From Oscheius dolichura (lineage: Eukaryota; Nematoda; Chromadorea; Rhabditida; Rhabditidae), in assembly GCA_932521035.1 (NCBI GenBank), contig OW051493.1:8184001-8248000 (forward strand): 64,000 nucleotides of DNA, read 5' to 3'. Shown here piece after piece: positions 35,440 to 47,745 of the stretch (the stretch's first letter is position 1; every line of letters starts with the position of its first letter). The notes beneath the pieces are model-generated. The model worked only from the letters and a program-made list of their open reading frames with translations. It made no database searches and was not told where the DNA came from. Both the position numbers and the translations under genes were made by a program.

Positions 35440-36045
35440 TGTTAACCAGAAAAGGGAATATAAATCTTCAATTTTCCATGTTCTTTCCATTTCTGCCCTT
35501 GTTTTCGGTTCTGTAAGCCTTTACCAGCCTTTAGAGATCATGTTGCCGGGGAAAAGGGGTTTGCTGGATAAAATGGAGTCTCCTGCCTGGATTATGGAAC
35601 ATTATTGCATGTGTAACAGGGAAAACTGGAGGGAGAACCCAATTGAAACCTTAGACCGTTCATAAAGGGCAGCCCAAGTGCTCAACAGCTTCCACCGGGT
35701 CCGACCATGCTCGAGCCGAATTTCCTTTGGCTTCACCTGATTTATGGACTAGTTATTAGACAATTCACCTGAATTTCGAAGGCAGTCAAGTATTCTTCAA
35801 AGTCAGGTACCCCTAGTAGAGTCACTGTTCCAGAAATCGACGCTCCGCCTCAAAATCTTGGCCCAACACGATTCTGAACCTATAGGACCACAAAATGAAG
35901 ACAACGAGGCTTCCGCACAGATTTTTCACTGGATTTCGATGTCTAACCATTGTGGTTACGTAAACGTTTCCCTTCTGCCCATTTATCCAGCTTTTCTGTG
36001 AGTTTTTAGCCAGATAATTGGCTGGAATTGGACTAGAATGGCCCG
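35440..36045. other. Spacer left of the hAT-like element
   Basis: About 600 bp without a supportable gene or repeat. Confidence 0.4.
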
Positions 36046-36893
36046 TATTCGTAGGGACCGCAAAGTGAAAATCAAATTTGGCTGTATCCCAAAGATTTTG
36101 GTATCAATCGAGAGATCTCAGTGTAACTTACAACATTTGTTTTTAGAGTAACCAAATCCAATCACTCAATGTCGAGATATTCGCAATTTAACAACACTGA
36201 TGCGCAATCGGTTTCCGGTACAAATTTTGGTCTTTGGGCCAACGATCCACAGGTCGAGGGTTCGATCCCTGCCGACGTCGAAAATTTTTGCTTTTTGCGA
36301 TTTTTATATCAAAATGATGCTCATAATGCGACAAAAAGAATGCAATAAAAATACGCTGAAATGTGACTGTCGAAAAATTGGCCATTTCTAATAGATATTT
36401 TTTCATCTAATTTAGTGTTATTTTCTTATTTTGTTGCTATCCCTTATAGTAAAAAATCTGGTTAAAATTATGAAACCAATTACAGTCTGTAGTTTTTAGA
36501 AAAAATGCAAGTTTGTTCTCATGCAAAATTTGCATATATCAAGCAAAATATAAATTTTGTTATACAGCAGATTTATTTGAGTTTTTTTATAATAATATCT
36601 ACATCAAATAATGCACTATTAAAAACACAAATAGAAATATGCGGATCGCTTCTTTGTGTCGAGATACAGACACATATATTTTTAACGTTGTTATTTCTAA
36701 TAAAAACTGACATTTTTATAAAAAACTAAAAGCACCATTCGATTCTCCGTTTAATTTTAGCTACTGGGTGAGTTTTTCAGCTCAAAATCGTGTATAACAA
36801 AAGCATACTAACGCGTTTTACAACGGGCGTACCCAATGACCAAAATTGCAGAACAAAATGTGTTGCCACCTTTTGGCGCGCCTTTGCGGTCCC
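36045..36893. mobile_element. hAT-like non-autonomous element with 8-bp target duplication
   Basis: An AT-rich block whose left end reads TAGGGACCGCAAAG and whose right end is its inverse, CTTTGCGGTCCCTA. The direct 8-bp duplication CGTATTCG flanks both ends (left just before TAGGG, right just after CCCTA). Inverted ends plus an 8-bp target duplication fit hAT-superfamily insertions. No transposase frame lies inside. The interior is markedly AT-richer than its surroundings and holds the tRNA-like segment described separately. Confidence 0.75.
36195..36282 (+). other. tRNA-like relic inside the hAT-like element
   Basis: Contains an A-box-like TGCGCAATCGG, a CTTTGGG anticodon-loop-like stretch flanked by TTGG/CCAA, and a T-arm with GAGGGTTCGATCCCT (B box). 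Arms do not fold into a full cloverleaf by eye, and acceptor pairing is missing. It is read as a tRNA-derived (SINE-like) piece rather than a working tRNA gene. Confidence 0.45.
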
Positions 36894-37194
36894 TACGTAT
36901 TCGACCCTTCGACCCCAATTGGACCTATTGATTATTGCTCTATCCGATTAAAAGCTCCAGCTATCGCTTTCACCCTCATTCCGGAAGAATTTCCGCTTTC
37001 CAGTATTGCATTCCTTCTCTAGCTCCCAGATTCCGGGAGACAGTAAAGGACAGAAATGACAGGTACGCAATCACGTAACCCACAAATAAACAATTCTCTT
37101 ACTCATTTGAAATAGGATACTTTGCCATACTTTACCACTTCTAACCCTTTATTTGTCTAACATTTACATAGGAAAGGTTCCAGATTTATATCTA

Positions 37195-40100
37195 ATGAAT
37201 AGACCAGACCATCAGCAGAATGGAATATTCGCCAGGACGACGCAAGACGCCAAGAGGGACTTCAGGTTGGGTTATTTAGTTTTTTGACTATTTCTTTGTT
37301 TTAGGGTCAATGGATTTTCGGAATTGAGGCATTTACGGGTTTGTAATCAAGTAATGTTGGCGGCTGTACAGCCAACGAAGCTTATTAGCCGGTCATTGGC
37401 CAATTCTACCAAACAAGCAGGTACTGATCAGATTATTTAGTCCATTTCTGGATATTCTATGACTAACAGTTAATTTGGCGTCTTTGTTACGAGACCCGTG
37501 GAGGAAAATTGAATTTCCAGCAGTAATTTTGAAGTAGTGAACGAAATTTTAAAGGTCTGGGTCAAGATGTCCCAAAGACTCATGGAATATCCGCTAAAAA
37601 TCGACTTTACTCGTCATTTTCATACGTTTCTCCCAGAAATCAATCTCCCTGTCTCTACCTCCGATTCCGTTTCGTATATCCACTTATCGCCGAGTGGTTT
37701 CCATGCGATTGTCAGCTGCAAATCAGGGGAGAACTTCTATCTCCACCTGAAAGGCCATGTAGTCACGGCAGCTCTGAAGAAAATTAAAGTGAGTTCGACT
37801 CGAAGGAATAACAAGGTAGGAAGTGCATTTATTCATTAGATTTTCTTCTTTTCAACACCTTTTCACACTTTTTTATCCAAATATTTAGCTTAGCTCCTCG
37901 AATCGATAAAAATGATTCCAGGATCAAATAACAGCCGTCGCATGGCATCCGGATTCGTTGAAGGACGCGGAGACAGGACATATTCTTCTGGGAACCATGA
38001 AAGGTACCGTACTCTTGGATTACTTAGATTTTTTATTATTTTAGGAGCAATTTTTGAGACAAATATCATGTCAAATGGGTCGGCTTCCTTTATGAAAGAG
38101 CACACGACCAAGTTTCTTCATAACGGCGACCCAACAGAGAATCAAATCGTCTCGTTGAGGCTGTTCATTGTCAACGATGATGATCCAAAAGCAGCGAAGT
38201 AAGCTAAACCCTTTCTTCTTTTCATTTATAAAAAAATGGCGAGAGGTTACAAGGTCCTGACGCGACTGCACCTCTCTGCCCTCTCTTACGTTGTTCAGTG
38301 GAGGATTACTGGACGACTACTGTAACAATAGTCAATTCTACTCTGGAGATCCCGTAGCGAGACGCGCGCAGTCCTTCAGCCATCGTTTCTTGGGGAACCA
38401 GGGATAACCATAACCACAAGAAGCTAGGGCTCTTGGATCTTTTCTCTTTTGTCTTCCAAAAAAGGGGGCTTCTTTAGAGGCAGAACCTTCCTGTGAAACA
38501 TTTAGGGATAAACGAGTGGATTCTCAATGAGCCGGGACAATTTTCAGCGCGACCAGGGCTGATCGGGTCTCCGAGGGCCACAAGGGGAACCGAGGCGTGG
38601 TTTCTTTTGGATCTGCCGTCTGGTCTCCACCAGTTCCCTGCAAAATTCTCTCTCTTCCAGATGTGTCCTCTTCGTCTGCCAGCAATCTCGCCTCTACTGT
38701 ATGTCCACAACGATTAGCCTGATTCCCATCGTCCGGTCCTATGTCAGTACAGCAACGCTTCAAAACTTTGCTGCCCTAACTACGGAGACGCCTCAACATC
38801 TTTTCCACTCATTTTTCGCTCTAAAAGGTAGATTTTCGTCTATATTTTAATAACCTTCGTTCAGAATCTCAACAAACTTGTATCTATATGCCCAAAGTGG
38901 AGCATCTCCCTGCCGAGTACACGTCGGGCTTGGCGTTCTACACGACGAGCGAGACCTACACCCATCCGTTTCATTATTTCTGGCTGGGACCGCGCGGATA
39001 CTCTTTTGGAACTGTAAGGGCTCTCTTCCTTCTATTTTGTCCATTTCAAGACCGTTTCAAGAACCAAGTTTAGGTAAATCTAGCGGCCGACAAGGTGGGC
39101 GACATTATCAAAGAAGACAAATTCTTCGAGTGGGTTCAATTTTCCGCTTTTGACGTGTATCTTTCCCTTTTTAGGCACAGAAGAATAGAAGGGAGGATAG
39201 AATGCCCTATGGGAATTACTCTCACAGAGTTTCATGTACTTCTGGCCTATAGTAGCCGATTGGTGGCGCTGTCTCTCTATACCTATGCCATCGTCTATGA
39301 AGACATCTGGCCAGTGGTAAGTTTACTTCTGGGGGTACTCCGAGTACCGTACTCCTGACCGAATCCGCAAGAATTGTTCATTTTCAGGATCTTGGTTGTG
39401 CTGTCGGTATTACCACTGATCCCGTCTCTGAATTCCACTGGCTCTACACCGCCTCCTATATTTTAAAGTATAGACCAAATGATGAAGCCAGGTACCGTAT
39501 TCCCTTTTCTATTTATTCATTTTCTATTTTATAGATACGTCTGGAAGGTATTTTTGGAGAGTGGCGACTATGCAAGGGCCTTGACTGTCGCCAAAGAGCG
39601 AATCCATCTGGATCCAGAGGCTCTGGAATTGGTTTTAAAGCGACAGGCGGATAAATTCATAGCGGAGAAGAAGTAAACCTCCCTTTCTTTTATTTTTCGA
39701 GAAATTCTATTCAGTTTCACTGCCGCTGCGGAAATTCTGGCCCAATCTAACGAACCCTTCGAGACTGTCGTGTTGAAATTCCTCTCAACGGAGGCGGACA
39801 GACGGATGGGATTGAAAGTCCTTCTGGAAAAGAAGCTGGATAAATTGGGAGGAGGGAGTGAAGACAGAATGAAAAGAGACGGTCTGGTAATGTGGCTGTT
39901 GGAGATCCAACTCGCGGAATTGGCAGAGGCAAGGAGAACGGGAGAGACACAAACCGTACACGACTTGACAACCCAGTTGCAACATTTCATTATGAAAAAA
40001 AATAATATGGTAAGGCTTTTTTTCGTTTTTAGAGCGTCTCAAAAATGATAAAAATCGGAATTGAATTCCTAAAAGTAGAGAAAAAAAGCTTACGACACCC

Positions 40101-43100
40101 GGGATTCCCAAGCCGTCTCCGATCCAAGTACTAACCGGGCCCAACGTTGCTTGACTTGCCAGATCAGACGGGATGGCGTACTTTCAACGTGGTATGGCCG
40201 TAAGCGGTCTCGTGCGCCTGTGGATGAAAGATATCCCTTCCTTGCTCAAAAAACTGAATTTCATATTATCCCACAACGAAAATAAAACTTCTTTCTCTTC
40301 CAGGACTGTATCTACTCTCTCAAGGAGGCTGTCTATGGCTTGACAATCTCCCACGCCGATTTCGACACCCAGTTGTTCCTGGCTCAACAGTTTCAAGACT
40401 ATGAGACGGCCATTTCCATCTTCATGACTCGGAAACAATACCGGGAAGTTTTAGAAATTCTAAGGACAAAAAGTGTAGGCTCTTCTGATAATTTATAGCG
40501 TATTTTCTTCCAGACGGGAACAGAAACATTCCTAAAATATGCCCCCGTCCTGGTTGACCACATCCCAATGGAGCTTTTCGTCTCCCTGATGAAGAATGAG
40601 CGCCTCCGGCCGAATACCATGCTCCCGATCCTTTATCAGTGTCAAATTGACAAGAAACAGGTCCTTTTCCATCTATTTTTTCGGTTTAAAATGGAATTTC
40701 CAGGCCATTCCGGCGATAAAATATATGGAATGGGGAATTACTCATCCTTCATGTGTCCACGATCCGCAATTCCACAATTTCCTTATTTTAATGTATGCCA
40801 TCCACAAGCCGACGAAGCTCTACGAATATTTGGAATCGAGAGGAAGAGAAAAGAGCGCCGTTCCCTATGATATAGACTTCGCTGTGAGGACATGCAAACA
40901 ATTTAGTGGGTTCGATGGAAGAGAAAGATTTTGACTGTTTTAGAGCTGAACAAGTCGCTGATCTTTCTCCACTGTGTCGATGAGAACTTCTCCGAAGCGG
41001 TGGATATGGCTCTCAGGGTAAGCAACAGTTTATTTAGGGGCTAGAAATCGATGGGGCTTTACCAACCGGGAAAGGGGCATTAAAACTCCAAAAAACAGTG
41101 AAAACCAGGATTTTTGAATGGTTGGAGAGCAAGAAAGTGATGTCTTCCACTCCTGGGGAAACTATTTCGCTTACGGCCATACCACGTTGAAAGTACGCCA
41201 TCCCGTCCGATCTGGCAAGTCAAGCAACGTTGGGCCCGGTTAGTACTTGGATCGGAGACGGCTTGGGAATCCCGGGTGTCGTAAGCTTTTTTGCCTTTCT
41301 TTTTCGATCAAAAATGACTTTATTTTGATGTTTGAAACTGCTGCTTTATCACGGCTGCTAAAAAAGAAAGATCGACAACTATTTATTTCTCAAAATTTCT
41401 TTTTTTATGTAATTTTCCTGCTCCTTTTTTTTTGCTTCTCTGGCTGGTCCAGCTCGCTAGTTGCCTCCTCCCTGATCCACTAGGCCTGCACGCTTACCAA
41501 GAGAGCCATTTTTTCGTGGAACGGCCTGTAAATGTCTTGCTCTAAATGAAAACAAGTGAAACTGACTGGGAGCCGTGGGAGCAGTAACTCGGAAATCATT
41601 GTCCGTGCGAGGACCGGTAATACTGTAAGAATAAAATTGCTCGGTGTCCTACTCGGGGGGTAACAACAAGGTAGAAAACTTACCAGGCTTAGCCAGTAGT
41701 GGGGGAAGTGGAATGGCCGAATGCCGGCTCGAGCTGCCTAGTTACAGAAGGGCGCCGGGTCTCTTCCCTTACCTGCCGTTGCCATCCAGAGCCATAAATC
41801 CACCGCGTAGGATATTTCCATTTTCTGGGTCCCATACAGGCCAAATTACAAAAAACACATTAGGGTTCATGGCAACGGGGAACCGCTCCCGTCTGGCCAC
41901 CTTCGATACTCCCAGCTGAGAGGGAACCGAGAAAGGGAAACGAAATTTAGGCAATCTGGAAGACGCAGAGCCTTTTGAGTTTTTGAAGTTTTGGAGACGC
42001 GTCCGTACCCATAAAACCTCGGCAGCTGAATTAATTTTTATTGTGCACGTCTAGCTTTCATTATCTTCTTGCTGCCAAGATTTTACGGGTGCGGGCGCTC
42101 TTGAAAAAGGCCAAGGACGCCGATTCCACAATTTGAAAGATTCCTTAGGCATCGATTTCGAGCTTTTCTCACTAGGGAAAGCTTCAATATTTCCCCATTT
42201 TTTCAGATAAGCATCGATGAGGCGAAGAAATGTGCCAGCCTTATGGAACCCAGTGAAGACGACATCTTCATAATGACTGAACGGTATCCAAAAGAATTGA
42301 GGCGGAAAATATGGCTAAAAATAGGTAATTTTTCCTCATTTCTACTGATTTTAATTCCATTTTCCAGCCTCTTATATAATTGAGAACGGCGGCTCGGCGG
42401 AGACATGTATCGAATTGTTGAAAGAATGCAACGATGCGATCAGTATCCAGGATATTTTTCCTCTTTTTCCTGATTTTACAAAGATTGATCACGTCAAGGA
42501 TTCACTGTGTGAATGTTTGAAAGATCATGCGAAGACAATTGAAGAGATACAGAGATCGCTGAAAGAAGCGACGGATGTGGCGACACAATTGAAGGAAAAG
42601 ACGGAGAAACTGAAAAGCAGGTAAGACATCCGTCATCTAAATGAATTTAGCCTATTTCCCATTGAAAAATACCCTAAATAACATATAAAATATCGCAAAA
42701 AAAATATAACATAGCAAGAAATATGAAAAATAACAAAGAAAATACATTTTAGAGTAACAATAGTGAAAGCAGGCGATACCTGTGCTGAATGCCATCGAAC
42801 ACTGGCCAACCGTCCTTTTTATCCCTTCGCTTGTCGCCATTTCTTCCATCGAGAATGTTTAGAACAAGCTATGCAAGCTTTTTTAGACCATGTAAGTATT
42901 CCCAGCTCTCCCCCAATCAAAAAATATTTTCCAGGTTGAAAAGAAAAGATTAGCATATTTGATAGATACGGAACGTGTTGTTTTAGCTCTTTTAGATGCT
43001 GACGACCGTAGCCCGGCTAAAAGATCTGGACATCAAGGTTTGTATCAAACCTATAAAAGAAAAAATAAGAATTATAGAACGAGAAACAAAATATGAAGAG

Positions 43101-43266
43101 ATCTCACAAGAGATTAGTGAAATCCTAGGTGCTGAATGCCCACATTGTGGCTCAATAGCGATAGAGTAAGCTTCCCATTATTTTTAGTCATTATTTTGCT
43201 TTTAGAATTATTGACAAACCTTTCTTTTCTGACGTTGATTATGCAAATGATCAGGATTCTTGGTAG
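37195..43266 (+). CDS. vps-18: VPS18, HOPS/CORVET core subunit
   Basis: Twenty-three coding exons can be joined to about 1,045 aa (human 973). Core of the tethering complexes that drive endosome and lysosome fusion. Layout: N-terminal beta-propeller (LPVSTSDSVSYIHLSPSGFH, GHILLGTMKGAIFE), Pep3/Vps18 middle (YVWKVFLESGDYARAL, ADKFIAEKK), clathrin-type helical repeats (KFLSTEADRRMG to DIFPLFPDFTKIDHVKDSLC) and a C-terminal RING (CAECHRTLANRPFYPFACRHFFHREC, ECPHCG, IIDKPFF) as in the family. Main exon ends: 37265, 37420, 37522, 37788, 38003, 38198, 38827, 39013, 39129, 39316, 39491, 39672, 40009, 40474, 40660, 40905, 41017, 42324, 42620, 42891. Two introns carry 5S rRNA genes. The junctions near 37523-37554 and 42977-43060 are uncertain. 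Confidence 0.92.
40088..40205 (-). rRNA. 5S ribosomal RNA gene (copy 1, in a vps-18 intron, antisense)
   Basis: A 118-nt sequence running from GCTTACGGCCATACCACG to GGGTGTCGTAAGC on the minus strand, with the conserved internal promoter region (GATCTGGCAAGTCAAGC, GTTAGTACTTGGATCGGAGA) and pairing 5' and 3' ends. It is followed by a T7 run, the RNA polymerase III stop signal. It lies inside the vps-18 intron 40010-40303 and opposes the host gene. It looks intact. Confidence 0.95.
41169..41286 (+). rRNA. 5S ribosomal RNA gene (copy 2, in a vps-18 intron, sense)
   Basis: Same 118-nt gene as copy 1, with one base difference noticed (CCCGTCCGATC here, CCCGTCTGATC in copy 1), followed by a T6 terminator. 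It lies in the larger vps-18 intron 41018-42206, on the sense strand. A T run inside a pre-mRNA intron is harmless to polymerase II, so both transcripts could coexist. Confidence 0.95.
42071..42105. repeat. Partial inverted-repeat element (one terminal half)
   Basis: TGCCAAGATTTTACGGGTGC resembles the inner terminal motif of the short inverted-repeat family; no opposite end was found nearby. It lies in the same vps-18 intron as 5S copy 2. Confidence 0.45.
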
Positions 43267-43644
43267 ATGCCATCTTTTACGAGTAGGAATGTGATACATA
43301 CTTATATGGTGCCTTACTTTACTGTGATATGCTTATAAGTGTTCTTATGTATAAATTATTTATATGATATAGTTGGAAGTGATTTTATGTTGAATTGTAA
43401 CGACAAATGGATATTCTAGCCTCTCGTGATCGAGGAAAGCGGAGAAATGATGACCAAAAGTCAAAAAATGGCCCGTAACCGTGCGCCGAAGCCCGAAACA
43501 TTGCGAAATCCTCCCTTCTCTTTTTCATCCTGTCTTTTGTTTCTTCCTGTTTTAGAAGTTATTGCTAAATTTTCATTACCTTGTATCTCACGTAAAAATA
43601 TCTTCTTCGGCCATAAAGTAAAACATAACCATTATTTTCAGTAA
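43267..43644. other. Spacer between vps-18 and the METTL23-like gene
   Basis: About 380 bp, AT-rich, with no supportable gene. It ends with a TTTTCAG trans-splice-like site 3 nt before the next ATG. Confidence 0.45.
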
Positions 43645-44372
43645 ATGAGTGATGGTGATGGAGATGCTCATTGGAAATTTACTTGGCCATGTGCTCAATT
43701 TTTAGGTTTCCCGTTTTACTATTATGCTTAGGTGCATTCATATTTTCAGCGGCATTTATCTACTCAAATGAAAAATATTTCCACGGATCCAGGATTGTTG
43801 AACTTGGTGCTGGTGTCAATGGAGTTCCAGGAATTACTGCTGCAGCTGCCGGTGCATCCTTTGTCATTTTCACCGAAAATTCAGAAAACCAACAGGTTAG
43901 CTGGTTACAACTTTATTTAGTTGCTCTTGCAGTATTCAACCAGTAGCTTGTTTTAGGCACTTGATATGCTTGAACAAAATGTTAGCCGAAATCTTGAGCA
44001 AATGGAGGATGTTGAAACCCAATACAAAATAGAGGTAAGCCGAACTGTTTCAACCAGTGCTTACGTTTAGGGTTTAGATTGGATGACTGCAGAAAATCCT
44101 AGAAATGGAGAACCAGGAGATGTAGCCGATTTCTTAGCATGTAATGACGAGTGTGACTATATTATTGCTTCGGACGTCTTTTACGAACCTGCCCTTTTTG
44201 CTCCGCTGGTTCAAACTATTGCTCTATTCATAGAAAAGTGGCCGAATGTCAGATTTTACTTTGCCTACCATCTCAGAGAGTAAGTTAGCATTTGTTTTAC
44301 AGAAATAGTTCAACTGCTTGTGTTGTCGAAGACCACAAGAACGCTACCATTTTATCTGTCACGCGATGCTAA
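43645..44372 (+). CDS. METTL23-like protein methyltransferase
   Basis: Five exons (43645-43705, 43750-43895, 43957-44034, 44071-44279, 44303-44372) give 187 aa. Seven-beta-strand SAM methyltransferase of the METTL21/23 group: WPCAQFLA, the SAM motif IVELGAGVNGVPGI, GLDWM, and YIIASDVFYEPALFAPLV (the SDVFYEP signature of METTL23-type enzymes), then FYFAYHLRE. The last intron is only 23 nt but has perfect GTAAGT...TTACAG ends and restores a C-terminus like the family (DHKNATILSVTRC). Without it the protein would stop after LRE. It is the first of several same-strand genes in an AT-richer block. Confidence 0.85.
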
Positions 44373-44598
44373 TGCCCGATTTGATATCTAATCGCCATTG
44401 CAACTGGCTGATTTTCTGAACATTCCTGCGATTTAGCGTTCCTAGTGACCGTTGTAAATAAACAATTGCAGTGAGAACCATACAATCGCACCTTTTCTAG
44501 AGGTGTTGAAGCTCTCCTGTGTGCTTGTTAGGACCGTTCATAGAGACTCGACATTACAAATTGGACTTATTTACAAAGAAGGACCACCAGAAAGTAAA

Positions 44599-45849
44599 AT
44601 GTACGCTGGAGTTGAAGGGTACGTTACCTATTTCTTGTTTATTTTATACCTTATACTTTAGAGGTGGCACTTGTTCTCATTTAGTGTTTCTGGATAAAGA
44701 TGGCAAAACGGTAGCTGAGTCTCGAACAAAAGGAACGAATCTGTGTCTTCTTGGTTTGTAATTTTTCTTCATTTTTAGCAAAATGCATTTAGGTATTCAA
44801 GAAACTGCTGATACTATTGCTAAATGGGTTAGAGAGCAAGCAAAAGTGAATAATATTCTGCTCCCTCTTGAAGCATTAGGAATGGGTTTATCTGGAGCCG
44901 AAGATGATCATCTGAACAAGCAATTTATTGACTATTTGAATACTTTTCATGGCGACCTAGCTAAGAATTTTTCTGTTGACTCTGATGGAATTTGTGTAAT
45001 TCAAGCTGCTTTCGAACGAGGTTTGTGTAATTTTTGCCGTGATTTATTTTTTGTAATTTTAGAAGGAGTTGTTATGATAACAGGTACAGGTTCTACAACA
45101 CGGCTATTGAAAGCGGATGGTACTCGTCATGGTGTTGGTGGTTGGGGGCATATGATTGGAGATGGTGGTAGTGGATTTTGGATTTCACGAAGGTTGGTAT
45201 TGTATTGTTTTGAAATATTCTTGTTTCAGAGCTATACAAGTATTATTTGATGATGATGACGGCTTAGAAACTGCCTGTGGAGATACTACAGTTCTTCGTC
45301 AAACTATATTGGAACATTTTGCTCTAAAGGATAAAACGAATATTCTTCCTATGCTTTATTCAGACTTCGAGAAATCTAAAATTGCCACTCTTTGTAAAGC
45401 ACTATCAGAACGTAGGTTTTTATGGGTTTATTTTAAATATTGCAATGATAGAAGCTGAGGATCCAGTAATTGCACGAGTATTTTATGATGGCGGTTATAT
45501 TTTGGGGAGACAACTAGTTGCCCTTTCGAAGCATATGGACGAGGTTAGCAAACTGTTTTTATTTATTCAAAATTTGCAGAGTATGTTAGAAAATGTGCCT
45601 GTAGTTACAATTGGATCCGTCTTCAATTCATGGAGACTTTTAAATCGAGGTAGCATCGTACAGATCTCTTTTTGAATGCTTATTTCAGGTTTCTTAGACG
45701 CATTGAAAAGCTCAAACATCAAGAAAGTTAGCTTTTGTCGTTCTGGCGAATGCCCCGCAGTAGGAGGTGCCGTTCTTGCAGCGCGTCAGGCAAATCTTCA
45801 TCTTCCTCTCAACGAAAAGTCTCAAGTCTACGAAGACCATGCTGTTTGA
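44599..45849 (+). CDS. NAGK: N-acetylglucosamine kinase
   Basis: Eight exons (44599-44618, 44662-44753, 44793-45020, 45063-45192, 45230-45411, 45452-45543, 45580-45649, 45689-45849) give 324 aa (human 344). ASKHA-fold sugar kinase that phosphorylates GlcNAc from degraded glycans. Seen: the phosphate loop YAGVEGGGTCS, the probable catalytic Asp in FSVDSDG, MITGTGSTTRLL, the GGWGHMIGDGGSGFWI signature, and the C-terminal GEC.AVGGAVLAARQ loop. The first exon is 20 nt long. Codons are AU-ending more often than in the histone or odc genes. Confidence 0.92.
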
Positions 45850-45944
45850 ATTGGAGAGGTTTACTGTTATCATTCCATGTTCTATTTTTGTCTTGCTAAT
45901 GTTTAACATTTTTGTTTCATACGAATTTATTTATATATTGTTGT

Positions 45945-46008
45945 GGTATAATTGTAGAGCTTGTAATAAATAGTTGTATAATTGTAGAGCTTGTAATAAA
46001 CATACTTT
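45945..46008 (+). repeat. Short tandem duplication carrying AATAAA signals
   Basis: A unit of about 27 bp (TATAATTGTAGAGCTTGTAA...) is repeated twice head to tail downstream of NAGK. Each unit contains AATAAA, so it doubles the likely polyadenylation signal. Confidence 0.6.
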
Positions 46009-46212
46009 ATTTACGTTACCAATATTTTTGTTCCTGGTTGAATGACCTACGTGATTTATCTCAAAACAGGCGCCATCCTCTGCGGACAAGAGTCGAATCG
46101 ATGGCAACCCTTTACGCCTCTTCTTCCAGTTTGTTTGTGCCAACTTGCCGAACACTTGTATACGTTTTTACTGTTAGCTCACTTTTTGTATGTTCACTGT
46201 TTTTCATTTAGA

Positions 46213-46467
46213 ATGACCCGTAAAAAACAAGCGGTGAACATTTATCAAGAAATCAAAGATAACATCAGAGACTCTATTCTCGGCAGTTGTTTATGTGCCC
46301 ACATTGATTATTGTACTTTGATCCGCTCACTAAAGCGAGTTCTCTCCAAAACTGCCATTGTATCACCCCGCGTTCGTTGGCATGAGTTTGCATCACTCAT
46401 TGCTCTGGGTTTATTTCGAAAATGGCTGCCATGCCTTCCTTTCGTCATTTCTTCCACAATTTTTTAA
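46213..46467 (+). CDS. Possible small protein upstream of tpi
   Basis: A single-exon frame of 84 aa from ATG, basic and with no recognised domain (MTRKKQAVNIYQEIKDNIRD...). A TTTCATTTAG acceptor lies 2 nt before the ATG. It ends 15 bp before the triosephosphate isomerase start, with the probable tpi trans-splice site between. It could be a real operon partner or an unspliced leader. Confidence 0.35.
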   Translation: MTRKKQAVNIYQEIKDNIRDSILGSCLCAHIDYCTLIRSLKRVLSKTAIVSPRVRWHEFASLIALGLFRKWLPCLPFVISSTIF

Positions 46468-46482
46468 TTTTCAGCAATAAAG

Positions 46483-47572
<1,090 letters not shown>

Positions 47573-47745
47573 ATTATTTGTATGATTACTGTTTGTAGAT
47601 AATTATAGTTTTGTAATTGTAGAATTGTAGTATCCAGTAAATTTTCTCATTTTTTGTTGATCTGTTTGTCTCTTCTAATAGTTTGAAGCTTATTAGGTAT
47701 TTTAATCCAGCGCTGTGGAACAATTAACAGTCAAGTTTTTTAAAG

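Noticed and set aside
35020-35490. 156-codon frame antisense to the three-finger-like protein
   Set aside because: The sense strand has a signal peptide and ordered cysteines; the antisense frame has none.
41500-41960. Possible spliced-leader or snRNA gene beside the second 5S copy
   Set aside because: In some nematodes SL1 genes sit next to 5S genes, so I looked, but found neither the conserved leader nor a clear Sm site.
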